Assembly: GCA_009602735.1 (NCBI GenBank)
Contig: WELA01001713.1
Coordinates: 1-30,338, forward strand
From: Mesotaenium endlicherianum
Taxonomy: Eukaryota; Streptophyta; Zygnematophyceae; Zygnematales; Mesotaeniaceae
DNA: 30,338 nucleotides
Direction of reading: 5' to 3'
The notes beneath the pieces were generated by a model that made no database searches, was not told where the DNA came from, and saw only the letters and a list, made by a program, of their open reading frames with translations. Within the stretch, counting starts at the first letter, position 1; each line of letters opens with the position of its first letter. Position numbers and translations under genes: made by a program. Shown piece after piece: positions 20,336 through 29,174 of this stretch.

Positions 20336-23300
20336 ATGGCAGGAATAGCTGCACTTAGCGCGGTCAATACTGTTGCCGTTTCCCTGGGTTCCCTTCAAGG
20401 CGCGGCATCAAAGGTGAACAGTGGACGTAGTGCGGGGGTTGCCTGTGCTACTCCACAAGCAAGCACAAAGCTAGCCTTACACCAGCAGGTGCCGGAAGTT
20501 GGAGTTTCGCTCTGGAGTTCTTCAGATCTGTTTGGCAGTGCCCTTGGGGTGGCATGCAAAAGCACAGGCCGTGTTGTTGCCATTGCTGAAGCACCAGCTG
20601 CCTCAGCTGGATCCGCGAGATCTCAAGGCAATGAGATCACTGGAAAACCAACAATATTGGTATCAGAGAAATTGGGGGAGGGCGGAATTGACTTTCTGAA
20701 GAAGTTCGCTAATGTGGATTGCTCTTACAATCTTACACCCGAGGAGCTGTGTGCAAAGATCTCTCTTTGCGATGCACTCATCGTTCGTAGTGGCACAAAA
20801 GTTACACGAGAGGTTTTCGAGGCTTCAAATGGACGTCTTAAAGTAGTTGGCAGGGCAGGTGTTGGTATTGACAATGTTGATCTCCAAGCAGCCACAGAGG
20901 TCGGTTGCCTGGTTGTGAATGCCCCCACTGCCAATACCGTTGCAGCAGCAGAGCACGGCATTGCCCTGTTGACAGCCATGTCACGAAATGTCGCTCAGGC
21001 GAGTGCATCAATGAAAGCAGGTAAACACTACAGTGTTTTGGAGCCATTTCATCTCTCATGTAGCTCGGATTATTGTGATGTAATCTGTGAGCTTCCTGTG
21101 ACATCTAAGTGTCATGCTTAAGTGTAATCTGATTGTAGCCAGTAATAATCTATACGCAGGGAGTCTATCATAACAGGAACCATTGGAGCTCTGACAAGTT
21201 TCTGGATTTGCTGACTGGTGCATCTTATTCCAATTAGGAGGCATTTTACTTGTTCTCAAGCTTATGTTTCAGGCTGATCTCCTCTTCTATCCTCAGGGCA
21301 TATGTGTTTGTGGATCTGCAGCCTGCTTTTATATCTCTCAAAGTCTTTCTTTTATGAAGGTATACTCTGCCGCACAAAGAAGCTCTGCTGTTACTAACTT
21401 TCTATTGTGCTGTATACTCTGCAGGTGAATGGAAGCGTAACAAGTATGTCGGCACATCTTTGGTGGATAAGACTCTAGCAGTCATGGGCTTCGGTAAGGT
21501 CGGCTCTGAAGTGGCAAGGAGAGCTAAGGGCTTGGGCATGGAAGTTATTGCCCATGACCCTTACGCACCTGCTGACCGAGCTCGTGCAGTCGGAGTTGAG
21601 CTTGTTTCCTTTGAGGAGGCTCTTACTCGCGCGGACTTCTTGTCCCTTCATATGCCACTCACTCCTGCCACAGACAAGATTTTCAACGATGAGAGCTTTG
21701 CAAAGGTGAAGAAGGGTGTTAGAATTGTTAATGTTGCACGTGGAGGAGTGATCGACGAAGATGCCCTTTTCAGAGCTCTTGAAAACGGTCAAGTTGCCCA
21801 GGTATATATCTCCTCCTTGAAAAGTTTGGCTGTCACCCAAGCTGCTCGTAGCCTGGTTATGAATTGTTCTGTACTTTCTGTCAATTTTTTCCAGTAGGAG
21901 ACTGGACCATGAATTGTGAGGCCATAGGTTTGAGTGGCTAGCAGTCTGGTCTGAATTTTCATTGATACGACTTTACAAGGGATTTATTAAAATGTTGAGT
22001 AGAGGTGAATCATGGTTGCTTGGTACTTATATATGTTACCTGGCTGCATCCTCTGAACTTCTTCTTGCCATCTATACTCGTCAGTTTCAATAAGGAACTA
22101 GACATAGTCTTGAAAGCAAGGTCTCGTCATGACTAGATTTGGTTGCACCCCTTCGTGACTGAATCCTAAAGACACCTGGTATATGCCCTGGTTCTTGATT
22201 CATGACAGGCGGCACTAGATGTCTTTACAGAGGAGCCTCCTTCCAAGGATAGCCCTCTTGTCCAGCACCCTAACGTAATCGTGACGCCACACTTGGGTGC
22301 TAGCACCACTGAAGCCCAGGTAAGAGGCACAGTCATGTCTTTATTCCTCTTGCTTGTGTACCGTGAATTTAATAGCCAGCTGATTGTGCATACGTTACCC
22401 TGCCATAAATAAGTTCTAGAACCAGAACATCTGGAGTTTGGTTGAAGAGTTGAGGCGCCAAGGGAGTGAGCAGGAAAGACGTGCTGTAGGCCAGAGAAGG
22501 TGGAATATTATTCAATAATAAGCTCTTCAACGATATTGTTATTGGTGGGCATCTGGCTCATATTGGATGGGCTTTCTTGGTTCTTTATTGCAACATCTAA
22601 AAATTGGGGCAGGCGCGTTTGATTGCTGGCTTGAGTGACTCTTGTCTATAAAAAAAACTCCATCCTTGAGCATTAGTTACAGTTTCTATCTAGAGTTCAG
22701 TTTTAAGATTCTAACTGCATGCCTTGTCTAGATAGACAATGTGCTCTAATTTCACGTCAAAAGAGGGAAGCTTAGATCTTTGGTGTGTACATATTAATGT
22801 GGCTTGGCTTGTGTCACGGTGGCTGTTTTTGTGAGCAGGAGGGAGTAGCCTTGGAAATTGCAGAGGCAGTTGTGGGGGCACTCCAGGGTGAGCTGGCTGC
22901 AACTGCTGTCAATGCTCCCATGGTCCCTGCTGAGGTATGATTCTGACTCAAGTAATAATTATAGTCTGACAGTTTGCCCAGCAGTTTTTCTGCTCTGCGG
23001 TCTTATCCTCAGATGGACACATATTTAATTGGATGTGGGACTCACAGGCAAAGGTTAAGGCACAGTCAGTTTGGGATGCATTGTCTTGCTTCAGCCAAGG
23101 CATGAAGGGGCATTTTTAATGCGTATTAAAGCGTTGAAGGCATCTGGAATGCTGATTCAAAAGGAATATGGAAATAACTTGTACATCCACCTAGGATTGT
23201 CAGGCAAACTGTAGGATAGGTGCAGCCCAGGACACCGAGAGAGTTGAATGTTGTGAAGGCTGTCCTTCCTGCCTTCGCTTCATGTGGTAGCTATACTTCA

Positions 23301-24167
23301 ACCGTTGCATTTTATTTACTTGCTGCAGCTTGTGTGGTGAATGGAATGGGGTAAGGACGGAGGGCGAGGAGGGGGGGGGATGTTTGGTACAAAACGGAAA
23401 GGTCAGTGGTTAAGGGACTGAGGGTGGACCAAGTTGTGGTCCACGTAACAGAGAGGACAAGGCGGCAGCTGATGTGGGTAGCACTGTGTGTGCAGGTCCT
23501 ATTGGAGCTCGAGCCATATGTCTCTCTGGCAGAGCGACTGGGACGCATGGCAGTCCAGCTCGTGTCGGGCGGGGGCGGCATCAAGGATGTGAAGGTGACG
23601 TACCGCACAGCCCGTAGCGGCGACGACCTTGATACTCGCCTGCTGCGTGCCATGATCACCAAGGGCTTGATTGAGCCCGTGTCGTCTGCCTTCATCAACC
23701 TTGTGAACGCGGACTACATTGCCAAGCAGAGGGGCTTGCGCATCAGCGAAGAGAGGCAGCCATCCGACGGAGACGAGAACCGACCTCTGGAGTCCATCCA
23801 GATTCAGATCTCCAAGGTGGAGTCCAAGTTTGCATCTGCTACAACCAACAGCGGGGACATCACTCTCGCTGGGAGGGTGAAGGATGGTGTCCCTTACCTT
23901 TCCTTGGTTGGAGGTTTTAGCACTGACATCAGCATGGAGGGCAGCATCATTTTGTGCCGACAAAATGACCAACCTGGCATGATTGGTCGCGTAGGATCCG
24001 TGTTGGGATCTCGCAATGTTAACATCAGCTTCATGAGTGTGGGCCGCACTGGACCCCGGAAGCAGGCTGTTATGGCTATTGGAGTAGATGATGAGCCCAG
24101 CAAGGAAGTCCTGAAGGAGATCATTGACATTCCCGCTATTGAGGAGATGGTTTTTTTGGCCCTCTAG
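20336..24167 (+). CDS. PGDH: D-3-phosphoglycerate dehydrogenase, plastid type, five exons
   Basis: This enzyme oxidises 3-phosphoglycerate to 3-phosphohydroxypyruvate with NAD+, the first step of the phosphorylated serine pathway, in plastids. Exons are 20336-21020, 21425-21801, 22209-22319, 22839-22934 and 23496-24167; all introns are GT-AG, with phase 1 after exon 1 and phase 0 after the others. The spliced protein is 646 residues. Residues 1 to about 100 are Ala/Ser-rich with few acids, as in a plastid transit peptide. The substrate-site block [12 protein letters not shown] is at 171-182, the Rossmann loop GFGKVG at 250-255, catalytic Arg334 in NVARGG, Glu363 in FTEEP and His382 in TPHLG. 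An ACT regulatory domain follows from about 575 ([16 protein letters not shown]) to the end. Plant enzymes of this type can be inhibited by serine through that region. No break is seen. Confidence 0.95.
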
Positions 24168-25430
24168 GGTGGTTGTGGAGCCACTTACTGAAGGCTGGAA
24201 GTGGTGGTGGTGGTAAAATGTTCAAAAGTGGGAGAGGTTAGCATTGATGTATTCTTGGGACTAGTCATTTATACATCTTAGATTTAGAAATATGATGTAA
24301 TAAGCTTTGCTCAAAGCATAACATAGGGCCTATGCACTACTATGAGTTGTACTTCTTAAGGTTTGAAGGTTAGAGGTAGTATACCCATTAATTGTGCCTC
24401 TACTTTCAACTGTCACTTGCATCGCATGATGCCATGTAAAGTGGTCACAATTTGAAGCGTAGTGAATATTGAATGCATGAACCTTGGACGTGTGCAGTGT
24501 AGCTTATTCCAGCAGATTAGTACGTTAAGTTATGATACAAGCTTCATCCTTACGCCTTCAGTGTGTAAGTTTTACATGCATCTGCAACAACGTTGAGTGA
24601 AAAGGTTTAATAGATTGGAAGTGGCATAATGCATAGCGTTGGAAAAAGTATCTTCCAGAAGCTAGCAATGGTCTTTCATTCTTCATGATTCTTTTTCATC
24701 TGCTGAAACTCTGATGTCCAAAGTTTTCCCATTGGAGCAGATTATGTACAACTTCTCAATTCGATCGCGACCATGGGGTGCTAAATGGCTGCAACTTTTT
24801 AATCTTTTGACTTTTTTGCAAAGGAATGCAAGTTGGGCGCAGTGTGCGACAGGAGAGTACCGTAAGTCAAAGCCTGCATGCGTGTTCTCTTCATAATTCT
24901 TCTAAGACAATGAAAGTTTGTTATATTGCTGTCTAGACGTCCTTCATTTTTCTTGGCAATCGTCTACTTCGACGTTGCGATGTTCTGCAGAGGTTTAATG
25001 TTTTCCGCAATAGGCCGCCTGTGCATCGCTATTCTGGAAAGCATGCACTCTGTCTGTCGCAGGGGGCAATGCCCGGTTAGAATTGTGATGCAGGATGCCG
25101 AAGACTTGATTTTTTTCGTCAAGCGACTCGACAATCAATCAATACGTCATATGAGTCCAAGCCGTTTGCTGCCGGATACTCCATGGTAGCAATGAACCAA
25201 TAATATTCAGCGATGTTAGATATATATCCTTCAAAATGTAACATTGTAGTCGTTGAAATTTGTATCTGTTGCCCGTTCCTAACCATGCACATCAAATCCC
25301 ATATGTTCATTGTGGTCTCCAATCCACTCCGACTTCTTGCGTCTTACTCGGTAGATTCATGTAAGATTCGGTAAACTTGGGTGAACCACATGCACCCCAA
25401 ATGGCCTTCTTTCGGACACTGAAGTACTTT
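24168..25430. other. Downstream of PGDH, nothing recognised
   Basis: The PGDH 3' untranslated region is here; AATAAG at about 24299 is a possible weak poly(A) signal. Short open frames at 24714-24896 and 24926-25189 have no recognisable motif and no splice context I trust. Confidence 0.4.
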
Positions 25431-26300
25431 TCAGCGGATTGTCCGGCGCTTTCATCCGATTGAGCTGAAATTGTAGTGATGGCATATGTCTTTGTTATAG
25501 AGCTTCTCGCAAATTTTGAGACTCATATGATGAGTTTTGCATTAGCTATCAGAGATTTAGTAAAGTTGGCCATTTTGTCACCGTGACACGAAATTTGGAC
25601 TCTTAGTCATCTGTGCCACTTGCATCAGAATGGCAAAAGTTTTGATAGGCATGTCTTCCGAACTTCAAATTTCACATGCATACTAGTTATTGTATTCGAC
25701 AGCTATGGATTCAAAAATATTGAGAAAATAAATTAATTTCAAAAAGTTATGGTCCTCCAAAGTCTGCCAAGTGGCAGTTTCGCACACTTGAAGATTGACA
25801 GTCCGTACAATGCAGCGTAGTTTTCGGATGGACCTGAAAGTGCAACATTTGGATTTAAGTGGCCATGATAGTGCTAGGGATCAAGTTTCAGGTCAATAGA
25901 AGACCAATTGACAAGATTATGCACATTCTCTCAAATGTGCAAAGTGCGGTGATGTTGAGTGATTTTCACTTTTGTACATCTCCTGGCCACTTAATGCTCA
26001 AGGTCACCTATTGTCACTTACTTCTCTGATTGACTTAAAATTCAAAGTCAGCACTTAGGATCCATGTGTGAAAGCATGACAACAAAAAAAAAAGAATTTT
26101 GAACAAAGTACACCAAGTTATGGGTCTCCGAAGTGTGCCACGTGGCGCTTTTCGCACACTTGAAGCCTGCCATACTGTACAATGCAACACACTTGAAGAA
26201 TGGAAATCAGAACAAGACCAGATTATCTAGGAAGTCATAGTAAAGGTAGGTGTGAAGTTTGGGGAAAATGTAGTGAGTATGGAAAAAGTTATGCACTTTG
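25431..26300. repeat. AT-rich dispersed repeat, two units about 372 bp apart
   Basis: The phrase GTTATGGxxCTCCxAAGTxTGCCAxGTGGC, then TTTCGCACACTTGAAG and GTACAATGCA, occurs at about 25746 and about 26118. Related wording is present at 12.1-12.2 kb. No coding capacity is seen. The 26300-26560 part has only short frames. Confidence 0.6.
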
Positions 26301-26700
26301 TTTGAAATCATCAAAAGTTGTCGATACTCTTCCCCTTTTATGTTGCTCACATACTTTTTAGCATCTTTCACTTATCACAACTCCATGAATACTTATTACT
26401 ACACACTAATACTTTTCATACATGTTCTCTTGTGTACACACAATACACTAGAACTTTCAGATTGGAATTTGGATAAGTATGTGCACCTATAAGCTTTAAT
26501 GAACTTTAAACATAATCAGGCGAAAAAAATTGAAATTTATGTATGCAGATTCTCATTACTCCACCGGTGTAGTTCCTATATCTAAAAAATGTATTTTTAA
26601 AAAGTAGCTGAAAGCAGAGTCTACAACTTCACATAATTATTTTTTAGAAAAAATAAAAGATTGATTTTTAAAAATTGAAAATTGAAAATTAAAAAATAAT

Positions 26701-26716
26701 CCAGGAATATTCCTGG
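26701..26716. repeat. Perfect 16-bp palindrome CCAGGAATATTCCTGG
   Basis: It is self-complementary over all 16 bases with no loop. It follows an A/T-rich stretch (26575-26700) and lies 77 bp before the first ATG of the transposase-like frame. It could be a protein-binding site, part of a promoter, or a feature near the left end of the unit. Confidence 0.85.
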
Positions 26717-26792
26717 ACTGATTCTGACCACCTACCTGCCTACCAACCCACCTATATCTTTGTGCACATTGAGTACAAAAGTCTTTTTCAAG

Positions 26793-26990
26793 ATGGAACC
26801 AATGGAACCACCCTTGGAAGTAGAACCTGCACTCAACTCAGGACCACATAAGTATCATGATGATCCAAAAAGAATGACCATTGCTGTTCCCCAAACTAAC
26901 ACAAGCATGCCTAGAGGCAAAAGTGGAAGGTTTGTGAAGAGGAAGAAATCAAATGCTAAAAGTGCAGATGTAGGTGTGTCACTAAGATAG
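26793..26990 (+). pseudogene. Upstream part of the transposase-like frame, cut by an amber codon
   Basis: ATG 26793 opens a 65-codon frame, starting MEPMEPPLEVEPALNSG and ending in a Lys/Arg-rich patch (FVKRKKSN), that stops at TAG 26988. The same frame continues open for 36 codons (basic and helix-like, 26991-27098) into the long downstream frame that starts at ATG 27099. I see no intron long enough to remove the TAG: the only nearby GT-AG pair is 17 bp apart. The simplest reading is one gene of 782 codons with a nonsense mutation. Alternatives are stop readthrough or initiation at 27099. Confidence 0.6.
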
Positions 26991-27098
26991 AGGAGAAAAG
27001 ATGAAAGGCACAGAGCTGACAAGCTAAAACAAGCTGGAGAGATCAAGACCTTAAAGAGGAAAGCCATTGATAAAGAGGTAAAATTTGTTCAACAATCT

Positions 27099-29138
27099 AT
27101 GGTTGTGAAGAGGGAGTTGAGAGCTGCTAAGAGGGAGATTAGGTACCTCAAGCAGAAGCTCCTACATACAGTAGCTGTCAAATCACCAGCGAAACGCCGT
27201 AGAGTTGGTGGACAGTCTCTGAGGACATGGCAAAGGATGAGCGAGGATTTGAAGTCATTCATGGCTGCCAAGTTTGTCACTGACACGAATACAACAAAGT
27301 CTTTGGTTACATTCTTGAACAAGCCAAAGAATAAAGACATGGTGGAAGCAATTGTGGCTGAACTACAACTCAAGCCGCGCATAGAGGAGGCCACAGTAAA
27401 GCAAATTCAGAATCAGTGGGATGACAAAGTGGGACTTGCTATAAAGTACAAACTTAAGCTCTCTGAGGAGCAATACTGGATGCTCATCAGCGTCATGTCC
27501 AAGACGTACAGCCAGGAGACAGGATTATGGGAGCCTAAGTACATTCAAGATACAAAGATTCCCCTCCCCAAGTTCCCTTCCATAAGAAAAGTAGACAAGT
27601 TGGCAGCCCAGCTGTATGCACAGATGAGCCCAGAGGAGAGTGTAGATGGGCTGACAGTGACTGTGTCTTTGCAGGAGACTTTGAGGCAGCGCATACAGCA
27701 GCTAAAACTTCAACCAGGGAGAGTCGTGAGGGTGCAAATTATAGGAGACGCTGCTGTATTGCATAGAGGAGTAAACGAGACTACTATAGCTGTAAAAATC
27801 ATCACAAAGAACAGCTTGGGTATGACAAACTCAACGGAGAACAATTGTATTGTCATTCTCTTTGAGGGCATGGATGACTACAGTAGCATACAAAGTGTGG
27901 CACCAAGACTGCTGGATGAGAAGGTGAAGACAATGGAGGAAGGTGTGCAGGTGGGATTTGACCTGTTCAGAATCAAGTTCTACCAAGGTGGTGACTGCAA
28001 GTTCAGTAACAGTTTGTACGGGTTGACAGGAGCAAGCTCGACATACCCGTGCTTGTGGTGTCTTGCGACATTGACGAACATCCGCAACAGGTGCGGTCTT
28101 CACGAGAATGTTCTCCGCACCTTGGATGGGATGAAGGCAGCAGCTCATGCTCCTGACTTGAACAAGTTGCCCATGACCTGTCCGCACTGCTCAAAACACT
28201 TTGAGAGCAAGTTAGACCTTGGCAATGACATCATGAAGACAACGAGGGGCAAGCCGGAAAAAGAGAGCACCAAGGCAAGACTAGACTATCAGGTTCAACA
28301 CCAAGGACAAAGACACAAGAAGCCCCCCTTGTTTAACATTGCGCCCAATGATTGCGTGGTTTGTATTTTGCATTTGAACCTAAGAATCTCAGCCACCCTC
28401 TATGAGAGAACTGTCCATGCTTTTCTACCACTAGGCCAGAAGAAGGAAGACGAGTTTTACGCAATTTTAAAGGACAAGGTGAAAGCTACAATACCGCGGG
28501 ATTGCGTGAAGGCCTTGGGCAAAGGCGAGAAGAGGAATAGGGCAGCGAAGCCGAGCTTCATTGGACGGGAGTGCCACCGGCTCCTGGAGCACTTCGTGGA
28601 GATGGCAAGCTGCGTCTTTTGTGACCTGCCAAAAGGTGTCGACCGGTTACAAGCTGTATTAGAAACATGGGATAGTTATGGAGTGGTCATGGCAGCACTC
28701 ATGGATCCCATATCATCAGAAGACACTTACGACGAAAGACAAGCAAAGGCTGCTCTCGTGGAGGCGTATGCACAAGAGTTTGAAGACAAGTTTGTGGCCG
28801 CTTGCGCGGCTGAGCACATCACAGAATACATGCACATCCTTAAGTGCCACGTCGATGACATGATACGACGACACGGGGATCTAGATCAGTTCAGTAGGGA
28901 GGGCATAGAGGCATTGCATCAATGGAGAAAGTCACCCAAGACAAACAATAGAAAGGTCATGGTTGATGCACTTGGCAGGGTGTACACAAAAGGGAGAATA
29001 GGCCAAACAATGCCCCAGGAGAGGGGGAAGAGACACTTGTCAACTATCATACAGCTGCCATTGGGTCGAAATGAGAGGCAAAAGAGGAAGAAGAAGGTAT
29101 TTCAGAAACACCGGCTACTAGGTGCACCAATAGAGTAG
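27099..29138 (+). CDS. RAG1/Transib-like transposase-type protein, 679 residues, probably inactive
   Basis: The N-terminus (1-40) is basic and coiled-coil-like with a KRRR patch. Motifs then follow in order: IIGDA (Asp217), GGDCKF (297-302), the zinc knuckle YPCLWC (Cys318, Cys321), a second CPHC (361-364), CILHLNLRI (422-430), and YMHILKCH (His579, His584), followed by REGIE with Glu604 exactly 20 residues after His584. RAG1 has the same order: Asp, a CxxC zinc pair, DALH with its second Asp, HxxxxH, and the catalytic Glu 20 residues after the second His. I also recall unnamed cnidarian proteins with GGDWKF and YACVWC blocks that look closer. Where these have Asp before ILHL or ALH, this protein has Cys422. 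That, and the amber codon upstream, suggest an inactive copy. The C-terminus is strongly basic. It is unlike hAT, MULE or CACTA transposases in motif layout. Family assignment is by motif memory only. Confidence 0.6.
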   Translation: MVVKRELRAAKREIRYLKQKLLHTVAVKSPAKRRRVGGQSLRTWQRMSEDLKSFMAAKFVTDTNTTKSLVTFLNKPKNKDMVEAIVAELQLKPRIEEATVKQIQNQWDDKVGLAIKYKLKLSEEQYWMLISVMSKTYSQETGLWEPKYIQDTKIPLPKFPSIRKVDKLAAQLYAQMSPEESVDGLTVTVSLQETLRQRIQQLKLQPGRVVRVQIIGDAAVLHRGVNETTIAVKIITKNSLGMTNSTENNCIVILFEGMDDYSSIQSVAPRLLDEKVKTMEEGVQVGFDLFRIKFYQGGDCKFSNSLYGLTGASSTYPCLWCLATLTNIRNRCGLHENVLRTLDGMKAAAHAPDLNKLPMTCPHCSKHFESKLDLGNDIMKTTRGKPEKESTKARLDYQVQHQGQRHKKPPLFNIAPNDCVVCILHLNLRISATLYERTVHAFLPLGQKKEDEFYAILKDKVKATIPRDCVKALGKGEKRNRAAKPSFIGRECHRLLEHFVEMASCVFCDLPKGVDRLQAVLETWDSYGVVMAALMDPISSEDTYDERQAKAALVEAYAQEFEDKFVAACAAEHITEYMHILKCHVDDMIRRHGDLDQFSREGIEALHQWRKSPKTNNRKVMVDALGRVYTKGRIGQTMPQERGKRHLSTIIQLPLGRNERQKRKKKVFQKHRLLGAPIE

Positions 29139-29174
29139 AAAGTAGGACAATTGAGCGTGTAGTTGCATAGCAAA

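Noticed and set aside
21021..21121. Continuation of PGDH exon 1 to a stop at 21119
   Set aside because: GTAAAC at 21021 is a donor, and splicing to 21425 restores the conserved EWKRNKYVG block; the extension is intron.
26572..26579. CACCGGTG as a RAG/Transib-like terminal heptamer
   Set aside because: It does not match the CACWRTG-type heptamer of these elements and no second copy is visible; an 8-bp palindrome is expected by chance.
26975..26991. Short intron removing the TAG at 26988
   Set aside because: The only GT-AG pair around it is 17 bp apart, far too short for splicing.
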